Positions 15,447 to 25,600 are shown, counted from the stretch's first letter. The stretch is DNA of 30,755 bases from an uncultured Corynebacterium sp. (GCA_946220775.1 CAMIFC010000025.1:1-30755), one strand, 5' to 3'. The notes: generated by a model not told the origin, from the sequence alone. Made by a program: numbers and translations.

Positions 15447-15875
15447 ATGCAGTCACAATTTCCGGTCGTACCGATCCGTGATCAAGAAATCCGCCTCGGG
15501 CAATTCATCAAACTCGCGAACCTGGTGGAAACCGGCGGGATGGCCAAGGAGCTCATCGCCGCAGGATATATCCAGGTCAACGGGCACGTGGACACACGCC
15601 GCGGCAAAGCATTGCGCGATGGCGACGTCGTCACCGTCCTTTCCGAACCCATCGAAGGTCAGGACGCCACCCCGAACACAGATTCCGATTCCACAGCTGA
15701 TGCTGGCGTTGATGTGGTGGCGGGCGCGGTCGTCGCCGCCCCCGGCGGGCAGACGATCGCCCAATCCGGCGTGGCAGCGGCCGCGGATGATGGACTGGAT
15801 GATGACCTCGGCGAGTATTTCGATGAAGCGACTGCCGATGATGACTTTGACCCCGAGAAGTGGAGGAACCTCTAA
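15447..15875 (+). CDS. S4-domain RNA-binding protein
   Basis: A 142-residue protein. Residues about 10-70 form an S4 RNA-binding domain of the YaaA/RluB-like short type: IRLGQFIKLANLVETGGMAKELIAAGYIQVNGHVDTRRGKALRDGDVV. Such proteins bind structured RNA, often ribosomal. The second half is an acidic, Ala-rich tail (DDGLDDDLGEYFDEATADDDFDPEKW) that looks disordered. AGGA at 15434-15437, nine bases upstream, favours ATG 15447 over ATG 15438. The stop overlaps the start of the next gene by one base (TAATG), so the two are probably translated together. A copy of the dispersed motif falls at the start of the tail (GQDATPNT). Confidence 0.85.
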   Translation: MQSQFPVVPIRDQEIRLGQFIKLANLVETGGMAKELIAAGYIQVNGHVDTRRGKALRDGDVVTVLSEPIEGQDATPNTDSDSTADAGVDVVAGAVVAAPGGQTIAQSGVAAAADDGLDDDLGEYFDEATADDDFDPEKWRNL

Positions 15876-16684
15876 TGCCAGCAATGCAGGCTGCGCCTGG
15901 GATGCCGATCTGGCTGGACTTGGCAACGACTAACTTTTCCGCCGCCAAGGAGTTCTACGGTGAACTCGTTGGCTGGGAGTACCGGGATATGGGTCTGGGC
16001 TATGCCGTTGCCACGAAGAATGGCATGCCGGTCGCGGGGATTGGTGCGATTCCGGAGGATAAGCTCTCCATGTGGGGGTTGGCGCTCTACACTCCGAATG
16101 TCACGGTGGCCCACGATGCGGCGGTCAACGCGGGCGCGCAGTCCGTCCTGGAACCGCGCGATTTGGGGGAGGACGGTGACCGCGGGGAAATGGCCGTGAT
16201 CGTGGACCCATCGGGCGCGACGATTGGGCTGAAGAACCCGGCGGATGAGCACGCACTTTTCGCCGCTGGTGAGCCCGGAACCCCGGTGTGGCACGAGCTG
16301 ATGGTTGGGCAGAACTGGGATGAGACACTGAAGTTCTACCACGAACTTGCTGGTTGGGACGTGAAACTGGCCTCGGAGTCGGAGGACTTCCGCTACGCGC
16401 TCGGCGAGCACGATGGCGCCCCGCTGGTCGGCTTGTGGGACACCTCTGATCTGCAGGCGCCGTCCATGTGGACGCTGTATCTGGGTGTGGCTGCGGTTGA
16501 TACTGCGGTGGAGGTTGCTCAGCGCTTCGGCAGTGAAATCGTGCGCGAGCCTTTCGACTCGGAGTTCGGCCGGGTGGCCACGATCAAGGACCCGACGGGC
16601 GCGCTGCTGAACCTCACGGAAGTTGAGGAGTTCGTCCCGTCGGAGGATGACGGGTTCGAGCCGGATCTCTTCGCGGAGAACTAG
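15875..16684 (+). CDS. Two-domain VOC (glyoxalase/bleomycin-resistance fold) protein, CFP30B-like
   Basis: A 269-residue protein made of two VOC modules. The first starts MPIWLDLATTNFSAAKEFYGELVGWEYRDMG, the second GTPVWHELMVGQNWDETLKFYHELAGWDV; each ends in the usual (I/V)xDPxGAxxxL pattern (IVDPSGATIGL, IKDPTGALLNL). This resembles the actinobacterial CFP30B/hydroxylase group, whose substrates are mostly unknown. The sequence gives no clear full metal triad, so catalytic activity is uncertain. GGAGG at 15862-15866, eight bases before ATG 15875, sets the start; the ATG overlaps the stop of the S4 gene. It converges with the M13 peptidase gene. Confidence 0.88.
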   Translation: MPAMQAAPGMPIWLDLATTNFSAAKEFYGELVGWEYRDMGLGYAVATKNGMPVAGIGAIPEDKLSMWGLALYTPNVTVAHDAAVNAGAQSVLEPRDLGEDGDRGEMAVIVDPSGATIGLKNPADEHALFAAGEPGTPVWHELMVGQNWDETLKFYHELAGWDVKLASESEDFRYALGEHDGAPLVGLWDTSDLQAPSMWTLYLGVAAVDTAVEVAQRFGSEIVREPFDSEFGRVATIKDPTGALLNLTEVEEFVPSEDDGFEPDLFAEN

Positions 16685-16706
16685 TCCCCGCTAGCGGGCC
16701 GGGGAC
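16684..16706. terminator. Possible terminator hairpin between convergent genes
   Basis: GTCCCC and GGGGAC form a six-base stem around a centre that contains CCCGCTAGCGGG. It begins at the VOC stop codon. No T-run follows, so the call is weak. Confidence 0.3.
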
Positions 16707-16814
16707 GAGGCCCGCAAGGCTCCCGTGACGTGGCTTGCGCGCCCCCATGCCGTGGCCCCGCGCGCCCGGTGCCTCGCGCCCCCGGGCTCACCTCGGCCCA
16801 CTCCGGCCCCGGAA

Positions 16815-18896
16815 CTACCAGATCGTCACACGCTGGTCCTCCGGCAGCCACATGCCGTCGCCTTCCTTGACGTCCCAGGCCTGGTAGAACTCCGCGATAT
16901 TGGAGGTCACCACGTTGCACCGGAACTCGGCTGGGGAGTGCGGGTCGATCGATACATATTGTGCCGCCATTTGCGGGCGGATCGCCGTCTGCCAGATTCG
17001 AGCCCACTGCAGGAACACCCGCTGCAGCGCGGTGTACTCCTGATCGTCGGCGGCACCATCGGAATCGACCAGTCCTTCGACAGCCATCTTTGGCGCCGTG
17101 TCGAAATCCAAGCCCTGGTCCGCCAAGTAGCGGCGCAGGGCAACGATCGCGATACCCAATCCGCCCAGGTCACCAATGTTTTCGCCAAGGGTGAATTCGC
17201 CGTTGACCTTGTGGCCAGTTTCGCCACGCTGCTTCAGCCCAGTCGGCACCAACCCATCGAACTGCTTCACGAGCTTGTTGGTCAGCTCCGTGAACGCCGC
17301 GCGGTCTTCTTCCATCCACCAGGACTGCAGGTTTCCATCGCCATCGAACTTGGAACCCTGGTCGTCGAAGCCATGCCCGATCTCGTGGCCAATGACGGCG
17401 CCGATCGCTCCGAAATTCCTGGCCGCGTCGGCGTCCACATCGAAAAACGGTGGGCGCAGGATCGCAGCGGGGAAGGTGATGTCATTCATCACCGGGTTGT
17501 AGAACGCGTTGACGGTCTGTGGGGTGGCGAACCACATCTCCGGATCCGTCGGCTTGCCCAGCTTCGATAGCTCGAAGTCGTGGTTGAAGCGAGATTCGGC
17601 GCGCACATTGTCCAGCAGGTTTTCTCCGCCAGGCTGGAACTCCAGCCCCTCGAAGGAACGCCACTTATCCGGGTAGCCGATCTTCGCGGTGAACTTATCC
17701 AGCTTGACCAGCGCCTTTTCGCGGGTTGCTGGGGTCATCCACGTCAGGTCGGTGATGCGTTCGCGATACGCCTCGATCAGGTAATCCACCAGTTCCAACA
17801 TCTTTTGTTTCGATTCGCTGGGGAAGTGCTCGGCCACGAACTTCTGGCCCACCAGCTCGCCGATCGCACCCTCAACGAGCCCAAGCCCGCGCTTCCAGCG
17901 TGCCCGCTGCTCCGTCGAACCACTCAGGGTGCGGCCATAGAAATCGAACCGACGTTTCGCGAAACGCTCCGGTAGCATCGGCGCCCGCGAGTTCAGCACC
18001 TTCCACGTGGCCCAGAGCTTCCAATCGTCGAGGGATTCTTCCTCAGCCAGCATCGCGACATGTTCCAAATAGCTTGGCTGGTTGACGATCACGCGTGAAC
18101 CGGCTGGCGTCCCTTCGGAAATGCCGGTCGCTTCGAACCACGCGGCGAACGGAAACGCGGTCGGTAGGTCGGCCAACGTCCGTGGGTTGTATGTTTTTTC
18201 GGCGTCGCGGCTCTCGACGTTGTCCCAGTGACCTTTCGCGAGGCGGGTTTCGAAACGGACTATCGCCTCCGCCGCGGTCACGGCCGCGGAGTGTTCACCC
18301 GTCGCCTCTTCCTCAGAGTCCAATTCCGCGAACCGGCCGGGCAGCTTCACCCCGGCGTCCAAGAAAAGCTGCAGCATGTCGCGCACATACGTGCGGTATT
18401 CCGCGATGGTGCCCTGGTGCTGAGCCTCCCGGTAATAGGACTCATTCGGCAGGCCAAGCCCGGTTTGCACCAGGTAGGCGCGCTCCTCATCGCCACCGGC
18501 ATCTTTCGCGACATAGTACCCAGCCACGCCGCCGACCCCCGCGCGATCCAGTGCACCCAGCGCCGTCGCCAATTGCCCAATATTTTCTGCATTTAGGACG
18601 CCAGCCAGATCCGGTTCCAGTCCCTGCACACCAGCAGACTCGATACCGGCCTCGTCCATAAAGCTGGAGTACAGCGCACCGATCTTCGAATCTTTCGGTT
18701 GTGCCTCCACGATCGCGCGAACGTCCTTCTCTGACTGGTCGCGCAGCTGGTGGAAGGTCCCATCTACGGCACGATCAGCTGGGATCTCGTGGGTGCCGAG
18801 CCAATGCCCATTCACATGGCGGTAGAGGTCTTGAGCTGCGGAAACCGAAGGGGAAACGCGCTCGGAAATGTGATCAGATAATTCAGTTGAAGACAT
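16815..18896 (-). CDS. M13 family (neprilysin/PepO-like) zinc metallopeptidase
   Basis: About 693 residues from ATG 18896 (MSSTELSDHIS). The N-terminal M13 domain starts with AAQDLYRHVNGHWLGTHEIPADR. The catalytic part has VNAFYNP (about 462-468), the zinc motif HEIGH at 504-508 followed by GFDDQGSKFDGDG, the third ligand in ENIGD (about 572), and the usual RVTIW ending. No signal peptide or N-terminal anchor is seen, so it is probably cytoplasmic, like many bacterial PepO proteins; these cleave short peptides. Starts at 18926 or 18989 are possible but would overlap the divergent gene's promoter more deeply. The first codons lie only 67 bases from the start of the divergent gene at 18964. Confidence 0.93.
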   Translation of the reverse strand: MSSTELSDHISERVSPSVSAAQDLYRHVNGHWLGTHEIPADRAVDGTFHQLRDQSEKDVRAIVEAQPKDSKIGALYSSFMDEAGIESAGVQGLEPDLAGVLNAENIGQLATALGALDRAGVGGVAGYYVAKDAGGDEERAYLVQTGLGLPNESYYREAQHQGTIAEYRTYVRDMLQLFLDAGVKLPGRFAELDSEEEATGEHSAAVTAAEAIVRFETRLAKGHWDNVESRDAEKTYNPRTLADLPTAFPFAAWFEATGISEGTPAGSRVIVNQPSYLEHVAMLAEEESLDDWKLWATWKVLNSRAPMLPERFAKRRFDFYGRTLSGSTEQRARWKRGLGLVEGAIGELVGQKFVAEHFPSESKQKMLELVDYLIEAYRERITDLTWMTPATREKALVKLDKFTAKIGYPDKWRSFEGLEFQPGGENLLDNVRAESRFNHDFELSKLGKPTDPEMWFATPQTVNAFYNPVMNDITFPAAILRPPFFDVDADAARNFGAIGAVIGHEIGHGFDDQGSKFDGDGNLQSWWMEEDRAAFTELTNKLVKQFDGLVPTGLKQRGETGHKVNGEFTLGENIGDLGGLGIAIVALRRYLADQGLDFDTAPKMAVEGLVDSDGAADDQEYTALQRVFLQWARIWQTAIRPQMAAQYVSIDPHSPAEFRCNVVTSNIAEFYQAWDVKEGDGMWLPEDQRVTIW

Positions 18897-18963
18897 GCCA
18901 TCCACTGTAGTTATATGCGTAGCCATAAGAGAGCGTTCCGAATCGATCGATAGGATAGGCGTG

Positions 18964-19956
18964 ATGCAATTGTCAGAACCTGGGCGCACAACCAGCGCCC
19001 TGCCCGAGGCGGAAGGTTTCCCGCCTCACGAAACTGGGCCGGTCAGGTCCGGTTTGGCGGACCACGAAACTGGAGCGGCCCGATCCGGGTCGGCGGCGCC
19101 GTTCCCGCCGCACGCTGACGTCGCGAATCGGTACCGTCCGGCGCCGACGTCCCCCGCCCAGCAGCGGCGGTACGTGCTGACCGTGGGGCTGGTGACGCTC
19201 GTGATGCTGGTTGCGCCAGCGCTGTTGGTGTGCATGATCCCCGATGTTCCAGAACCTGAATTCGACAGCTCGGAGGATGCATTTTCCCTGAGCTTGGAAA
19301 CTCAGGGCGAGTGGCCAGTGGAATTCGGCGCGCTCGATCACTGTGACATCCCGGAAGAAGGTTCTGACTCAGGAGTGGTCCACTTCCATTGTCCGAATGC
19401 TACTTTCTCCATCATCGGTATGAGCGAGGTGCAGAACCAACCCTTGGCGGTTAATCGTTCAATCCGGGCGATGAACTTCGCAGATCTGCCGGACATGCGT
19501 CCCAAAATGTGGACAAAAACTGCGCACGTGGTTAACCCCAAACTGCGCGAAGAACTTGGTGCTCAACGGGTCTGGATTACTGACTACTACTTCACCGATG
19601 ACACTGACCATGAACCGGTCGCGACTGGTGATGTTCTGGACCGTGAGGAGACTGGGCCTGTCACAGATCATGAACTTGGCCCCGATGAATTCACCGAGAA
19701 GTGGCTGAGCCGAACGATAAGTTTTTATCGCGGAAATGATGCCGACGATTCGGCTGAAGATGCGACTGACGGTTCGACTGAGAGACGCGCCGTTGGCAGC
19801 CCTGGGCAGTTGATTTCCGTGCAGGTCAGTGCATGGGGAGTTGATGAGGTGCGATCCGCTACCCGTGAACTCTTGGCGTCCGCAAAAATGGTGACGGACA
19901 GTATTGATGACGATGAGCCTGAAACCTCCGAGGAGCTGAATCGTGAGTCCCGATAA
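18964..19956 (+). CDS. One-TM protein with extracytoplasmic domain, paired with PrsW-like gene
   Basis: A 330-residue protein. The first 70 residues are Pro/Gly-rich with a rough internal repeat (FPPHETGPVRSG... / ...HETGAARSG... / FPPHADVA). One transmembrane helix follows (YVLTVGLVTLVMLVAPALLVCMI), then about 230 mostly acidic residues, probably outside the cell, with Cys residues in HCDIP and FHCPN that could pair. I do not recognise the family. AGGA at 18952-18955, eight bases before ATG 18964, supports this start; GTG 18961 is adjacent. The end overlaps the PrsW-like gene by 14 bases, so the two form an operon, and the protein could be a partner or substrate of that protease. This last point is inference. 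Confidence 0.72.
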   Translation: MQLSEPGRTTSALPEAEGFPPHETGPVRSGLADHETGAARSGSAAPFPPHADVANRYRPAPTSPAQQRRYVLTVGLVTLVMLVAPALLVCMIPDVPEPEFDSSEDAFSLSLETQGEWPVEFGALDHCDIPEEGSDSGVVHFHCPNATFSIIGMSEVQNQPLAVNRSIRAMNFADLPDMRPKMWTKTAHVVNPKLREELGAQRVWITDYYFTDDTDHEPVATGDVLDREETGPVTDHELGPDEFTEKWLSRTISFYRGNDADDSAEDATDGSTERRAVGSPGQLISVQVSAWGVDEVRSATRELLASAKMVTDSIDDDEPETSEELNRESR

Positions 19957-20917
19957 TCCCACGCACATTGGGCGGTGGCGCTTGATTCACACGCCACGTC
20001 GCGTCCACGAGTCTTTCGAAGCTGGTCATCGACCCGAGCCACGTATTTTTCATGACGCGATTTTTTGGCTATTCATCATTCTCTGTGCGCTGGCCTCGGC
20101 AATGGCGATACCGCATTTCTTGATGACTGCACCGACTTTGACCGCTGTCCCGAGTTTGGCGATCCTCATGGCTGCGGTGATGGTGGTCGGTTATATAGCT
20201 GCTATGTGGCTCGTGATCGGGCACCTTCGCATCTACTCAGGAACCCCAGCGCGGCTTACTTTCCTGGCCATCTGGTGGGGTGGCTCAGTTGTTGTTGTAT
20301 TTTCGCCGTTGACTGCGGGAGAGACAGCTTCAGAGCTGGCGCTGAAATTGGGATGGGATCAGCTAGAAGCCAGTTTTGGCGGCGCCTGGGCAGAAGAAAT
20401 CCTCAAGGCACTAGGGGTGTGGATGCTGCTGTGGTTGGGCAGGTCGTGGTGGAATCGGCCGTGGCATGGTCTGGTTGCGGGGACGTTCGTGGGCTTGGGG
20501 ATGGAGGTCATAGAAAACGCTTTCTATGCATTGGACTACGCCGTGTACAACCCCGTGAGTGATGTGCAGGGAGTCATCGACGTGTTCTTGATGCGCTGCA
20601 CGTTTGGTGCTGGCATCCACATTGTGTGCACCGGATTGGTTGGATTTGGTATCGGTCAGGCCCTGTTTGCGGGTACGCGACGGGGCGTGGGCTGGCGATT
20701 GGCGCAAGTGTTCGGATGGGGTGCCTTAGCGTTTGCGGTGCACTTTTTATGGAACGTGGATTGGCCTGCCGAGAGTGCGACATTGATTGGCATGTGCGTG
20801 TGGGGCGGGGGACTGGCTGTCTATATTGCGCTGCTCGTGAGGTGGCATTTGGGGTTGCGATCGGATTTTGAAGCTGATCGAGAGCCAGCGGTCACGATCT
20901 ACCAGCGGGTGAGGTAG
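19943..20917 (+). CDS. PrsW-like intramembrane metalloprotease
   Basis: A 324-residue polytopic membrane protein with about eight hydrophobic segments. PrsW-type motifs are present: EEILKALG (Glu151, Glu152), GLGMEVIENAFYAL (Glu188, Glu191), RCTFGAGIHIVCTG with His226, and AVHFLWN with His267. In Bacillus subtilis PrsW cuts the RsiW anti-sigma factor; actinobacterial homologues are mostly unstudied and belong to the wider CAAX-protease superfamily. The start is GTG 19943, inside the end of the upstream gene. The overlap suggests translational coupling with the one-TM protein. No sigma or anti-sigma gene is nearby. Confidence 0.85.
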   Translation: MSPDNPTHIGRWRLIHTPRRVHESFEAGHRPEPRIFHDAIFWLFIILCALASAMAIPHFLMTAPTLTAVPSLAILMAAVMVVGYIAAMWLVIGHLRIYSGTPARLTFLAIWWGGSVVVVFSPLTAGETASELALKLGWDQLEASFGGAWAEEILKALGVWMLLWLGRSWWNRPWHGLVAGTFVGLGMEVIENAFYALDYAVYNPVSDVQGVIDVFLMRCTFGAGIHIVCTGLVGFGIGQALFAGTRRGVGWRLAQVFGWGALAFAVHFLWNVDWPAESATLIGMCVWGGGLAVYIALLVRWHLGLRSDFEADREPAVTIYQRVR

Positions 20918-21000
20918 CTGGCGGCGGGGTTGGCTAACCGGCGACGAGTTGCGTGGCGGCGGGGCCTTGTTTCCCCGCCAGCATCGCTGCACGTCGAAAC

Positions 21001-21020
21001 CACAAAGTTGTAATTTTGTG
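21001..21020. promoter_or_regulatory. Inverted repeat upstream of the GH25 gene
   Basis: CACAAA-N8-TTTGTG forms a 20-bp dyad, 96 bases before the muramidase start. It may be a protein-binding site; the regulator is unknown. Confidence 0.35.
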
Positions 21021-21053
21021 ATGTTTACGTCGCTTAGCTGGGAATGTTGAAAA

Positions 21054-21079
21054 AGCTAACTGTGGTATCAGTGTTAGCT
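21054..21079. promoter_or_regulatory. Inverted repeat in the GH25 promoter region
   Basis: AGCTAAC-N12-GTTAGCT is a perfect seven-base dyad, 37 bases before ATG 21116. It probably overlaps the promoter and so could be a repressor or activator site. It shares GTTAGCTG with the arms of the 72-bp elements, which may be chance. Confidence 0.4.
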
Positions 21080-21115
21080 GTGTGAAAATAGTGAAACTTG
21101 GGTAATGTGTTGCTC

Positions 21116-22420
21116 ATGCTTTCATTGCCATGGCGCCGCACGCGCCGCAACTCTGTCCCCGCACGCCTGACGGCCGCGGCCATTTTCGGCTCCGCCGCCT
21201 CGGTAGCCGCGCTCGTGGCAACCGATGTTATACCCGTCCCGACCTGGGCAATCCCCGGTGTGGACATCGCTTCTCACCAACACCCCGGCGGCGCTGCCAT
21301 CGACTGGCAGCAAGTCGCCGCGAGTGGCCAAAAATTTGCTTTCATTAAGGCAAGTGAAGCCACCTGGTACACCAACCCATATTTTTCCTCTGACTCGGTA
21401 AAAGCTCAGCAGGCTGGCGTCATGCCTGGGTCGTACCACTACGCACGACCAGGATCCGGCGACCCGCGTGCCGAAGCGCGCTACTACGCATCGGTGTTGG
21501 CGACGGGGCCGCAGCCCTCGCTGCCACCGGTGCTTGACCTGGAGGAATCCGGTGGACTGCCCCCAGCCCAGCTGGCGGACTGGACGCGCGAATGGATCGA
21601 CGAAATCAAGACCCTCACCGGACGCCAACCAATCATCTACACCTACTACTCCTTCTGGATGAACGAGATGGGGAACACCACCGAGTTCGCGGAATACCCA
21701 CTGTGGCTGGCGTACTACTCCGATAGCCTCCCGGCAGACATCCCAGGCGGCTGGAACGAGGTCACCTTCTGGCAGCACTCCGATGCGGGCAACGTGCCAG
21801 GCATCATCACCAATGTGGACATGAACCACTACAACGGTTCGGACGAACAGCTGGCTGCACTGGCCGCCGATATGCCAACGAACACGACGGCTGGGCAGGC
21901 GGCTTCCGTTCTTGGCGCTGGTCGGGACATCGTGAACCAAGAGGCGGACGTGGCCAACGCCGTCGAGCACGCCACGGGTGTGAACATGCCCATCGCCTCG
22001 GACTTCATGCTCCAGCTCCTGGGTGTCGTCGGCGGGCGCCTGTCGCCAGAAGTCCTGATCAACAACGGTCTGGGTCAGCTGAGCGGCCCGATCCTCCATG
22101 AAATCGCCAACGCAACCGGGCAGTCTATCGAGGACGTCAATGGTTCTGTGGATACAGACTCCGCAATGATGCCCGGCCTGACGGCGCTTGCGGGTGCCCT
22201 TGGGGAAGCGCAGCAAGGTGGTGGCGTTCCAGTCGACGCGATCCTTGATCTCTTGAATTCAGCTGGTGCCGCTAACGGAGCGGGCAGCGTTGACTTGGGT
22301 GAGGTGCTCACGCTGATTCAGCGCGTGGGTGGCACTTCCGACTGGGCTGGCAAGCTCCAGCGCGGAGAGATCCAGGTTGACCCGAATGCGCTGGAAGGCT
22401 TGGCCCGCGCAGCGCAGTAA
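21116..22420 (+). CDS. Secreted GH25 muramidase (lysozyme)
   Basis: A 434-residue protein from ATG 21116 (MLSLPWRRTRRNS). A signal-type N-terminus with Arg cluster and hydrophobic core (LTAAAIFGSAASVAALVA) precedes the GH25 barrel. GVDIASHQ (Asp about 50), FIKASEA, GSYHYARP, VLDLEESGG with the DxE pair at about 141 and 143, and FWQHSDAG match the family's active site. Such enzymes cut the N-acetylmuramic acid-beta-1,4-N-acetylglucosamine bond in peptidoglycan. The last 170 residues form an extra domain with no family I recognise; it lacks obvious LysM or choline-binding repeats. In-frame starts at TTG 21098 and GTG 21107 also exist, and the ribosome site is weak for all of them. The gene stands alone and ends in a strong terminator. 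Confidence 0.92.
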   Translation: MLSLPWRRTRRNSVPARLTAAAIFGSAASVAALVATDVIPVPTWAIPGVDIASHQHPGGAAIDWQQVAASGQKFAFIKASEATWYTNPYFSSDSVKAQQAGVMPGSYHYARPGSGDPRAEARYYASVLATGPQPSLPPVLDLEESGGLPPAQLADWTREWIDEIKTLTGRQPIIYTYYSFWMNEMGNTTEFAEYPLWLAYYSDSLPADIPGGWNEVTFWQHSDAGNVPGIITNVDMNHYNGSDEQLAALAADMPTNTTAGQAASVLGAGRDIVNQEADVANAVEHATGVNMPIASDFMLQLLGVVGGRLSPEVLINNGLGQLSGPILHEIANATGQSIEDVNGSVDTDSAMMPGLTALAGALGEAQQGGGVPVDAILDLLNSAGAANGAGSVDLGEVLTLIQRVGGTSDWAGKLQRGEIQVDPNALEGLARAAQ

Positions 22421-22440
22421 GCGCAGTAATTGTCCCGCGT

Positions 22441-22471
22441 AGCGCGCTAACTGACCTGATCAGCGCGCTAA
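22441..22471 (+). repeat. Short direct repeat after the GH25 gene
   Basis: AGCGCGCTAA occurs at 22441-22450 and 22462-22471. The word also resembles the centre of 72-bp copy B (TTAGCGCGCTAA). The meaning is unknown. Confidence 0.4.
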
Positions 22472-22512
22472 TCCGCGGTTCCTAGCGAGCCGCGGTAGCA
22501 GAACCGATCCAC

Positions 22513-22577
22513 AAAAAATCTCCAACACGACTCTGACAAAGTCATCCCAAAGCGTCAGAGTTGTGTTGGAGATTTTT
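22513..22577. terminator. Bidirectional rho-independent terminator
   Basis: A near-perfect hairpin: the arm 22513-22537 (A-run, then TCTCCAACAC and ACTCTGAC) pairs with 22554-22577 with one G-T wobble, around a 16-base loop. A T-run ends the right arm and an A-run begins the left, so it can stop transcription from GH25 (+) and emb (-), which converge here. Confidence 0.93.
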
Positions 22578-22640
22578 CGCATGGCGTGAGGCGGGCCGAA
22601 TACCGCATCGCCGGGGGTGGGAGCCTAGGCCCCCACCGAT

Positions 22641-25600
22641 CTACTCGTCGTTGTACTTCATCGGGCCATTGTACCAGAAGCCCGAGCGGCGGATCGTTTC
22701 CACGTTAAGCTCGGCAGGCTTGGGGGCTTGGCCGGTGGCGTCCGGGTAGGTCGTCAACCGGTCGAGCACACCCCAGTCGCGGCGCCAGTCGTCGCGGAGG
22801 TAGGTCGGCAGTTCCGTAGCCTGGGTGGTCATTTGTGCCAGACCAACCGAGCCGCCACCGTAGTAATCCATCACCGGAGTGTGGATCTTCCGGGCGTTGT
22901 GATCTGGGGAGATGCGGAATTCCGGCACTTCAGCAACGCCGTAGCGGTGATCGTATGGGCGCTGGCATGGGAACTGGAAGGCCGCAGACCAGTCGATCAA
23001 CGTGGATGCCTCCCCGCCGACGTACTCGTTCAGCGAGGTCATCTCTGGCACGCGTGGTGGCGTGATCGCCAGCCACTGCGATGGGGTCAGGTTGGTGTCC
23101 ACGGCCGTGATCCGGATTTGGTCGGCGTCCTGCGGGACTTCCTTCATGGGGACGCGCAGGTTGCGCCACTGCTGGCCGGTTCCGACGTCGAGCGGGATGG
23201 TTTCACCCAGTGGCTCGAAGTCATCCTGACCCCTGCCGGTGGACTTACCGAATTCGACCTTGATGTCCTGGCCGTATTGGAACACGTTGTCCGAGTCGTA
23301 GTGCGCGATGGCACCGGCCGCGCTGAAGACAATCAGCGGGTTGGCTTCGCGGTTTTCTGGCAGCTTGTACCACTTGGTCGTCGTTTCAGCGGCGAACTGT
23401 GGCCCTTCCTGGAAGGAGCCCACGACCGGCACGATCTTCGGGTCCAAGCCGAAGGGGAGTCGCGCCATCGAGCCGTTGATTCCTGGCTCGCCGAGCAGAC
23501 CACCGGCGGTTCCGGAGTCTTGCCCGCCGTCAGCCGAGACGGTACCCGTATTGCGGTCGGCGCTGGCCGAAGCGGAGTCGTCGCTCGCGGAATCGGTTTG
23601 CCCACTATCGCTCAGGCCACCGTCGCCGAGGCTGCCGGCTGCGTCTTGGTCGCTCGCCTGTGTGTGGTTCTTCTTATTTTGGGACGCCACCGCAACAGTG
23701 CCGCTTGCCTCAGCGTCGGAGGATTCTGTGCTGATCTCAACCGGGATGTTATTCGGCTTGAAGCTGCGTGAATCCTTGTTCGTCAAGGAATTCTTCAGAG
23801 AGGAACCATCAGCGACCGGGAGGAGCGAGTCATTCGTATTCGTCTCCACGAGGACATCGGAGGCCAGCTGGCAGGTATTACCTGTCAGCGACATGACGTT
23901 GCCCTTGCCCACGGTGTAGGCAGGCCACTGGGCTACGAAGCCCTTGCCCATCGAGGCGATGGAGAACACAATCACCAGTGCGGTCAGCACGCCGATTGGG
24001 GCGGACGTCACCGTGGTGATCTTATTGCGCTTGGCCGGAGTGGCGTCCTGAATATCTTCGGAGGAGGACTCTGTGGATTGCTCGCGGGCGACGCGGGCGT
24101 CGGTGAAGTAGCCGAGCAGGACGCCCCACAGCAACGTAACCAGCGCGATCACCAGCATGACGGACGAGGCCTCAATGCCGGAGATCTGGATGGTCTTGTC
24201 CCACCACGGCACGCCGAAGCTGGAGATGTACCACCAGCCGTTCGGACCGGAGAGCGTCAGGGCGAACAGCATGAGCGTCGTGCCGAGGAATAGCACGCGG
24301 TTGCGTGCGGAGCTCGTCGAAATATGGGACGCCGCGACGGCCGCCAGTCCAACGAGAGCAGCGCCGATACCTGCGTAGACACCGAAGTGGTGAGTCCACT
24401 TGGTTGGCGTGAACACCATGAAGAACATCGTGCCCAGCATGACCATCAGCAGGCGCACGGTGGGAGCCTTGGCGGCGCCTGGGACTCGCCCGTTGCGCAG
24501 CATGGATACCACGACGATACCCATGCTGAACAGCATCATCAGCACGGCGAAGCGGCGGGCGAAGGAACCGTCAATGCTCTGCTCCAGCAGGGCGGTGTAG
24601 CGCAGGTACTCCTGGTACCAGGCCAGCGATGGGCCACGGTCGGAGCGCACGGAGATGGCCTCCATGACGGTGCGGAACGTCTGGTCGCCGAACACACCGA
24701 CCAGGATTGCGGTGCCGGACGCCAGGAACGGCGCGATCTGGGCCAACATGCCAACCGTGACCTTGCCCTTGGAAGCACCCTTCGGGGCACCCAGGGACGG
24801 CAGGCGACGCACAGCAATGCGGATCAGTGCGCTCAGCGACACGAGCACCGCGGCAACAGCCATCAGGCCGGTCGGGCCAGCGCCCAACGCCAGGGTGGCC
24901 AGCAGAGTGCCGATCGCGGCCGGCAGCAGCCGGTGGGTAGCGATGGCGCGCTCGAAGGACACCCAGGTCAGCAGGGAGAACACCGCGATGATTGGTTCCG
25001 GACGAGTGCCGTTGTTGTAGGCCATCCAGAACATCAGGAACATCGCAGCGGTTGTCCACTGCGCTGCGGCACGGTTGTTGATCTTCACACCCAGGCGCGG
25101 CAGCACCTCGCGGGAGAGCACCAGCCACGTGATGATCGACGCGATCAGCGCTGGCAGACGCATCCACAGCGAAGTCGTGGAGATCTTCACCATCAAGGCG
25201 AGCAGGTCGTAGAACGGCCAGCCGAAGGGAGACTCTGGAACACCGAACCAGCGGTAGTAGTTGGCCATGTATCCGGATTCGTTGCTCACCCGGGCCATGG
25301 TCAGCAGGTAGCCATCGTCGGCGGTGTTCGCGCCGATGAAGTACCAAATCAGCAGGACGGTGCCGACGAAGGCATCCACCCAGCGTGGACGCCACCAGCC
25401 GGCGGGCATGAGGCGTCCAGAACGTTGTGCGGCCTGGCCTGCGCCACTGGCACCAGGGCCGGCACCGGCGCGGCCACGCCCAGCCGTACCGCGGCGGTCG
25501 AGCTTATCGATCTGGTGCAGCGCCCAGAGCGACACAATCATCATCGCGATGCCCATCCACATCGCGATATTTTTCAGCAACGTGGGGGCGCTGGAGAATC

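Noticed and set aside
21073..21095. Possible GlxR (cAMP-receptor) site TGTGAAAATAGTGAAA
   Set aside because: The second half does not match TCACA, so it fails the known TGTGA-N6-TCACA pattern.
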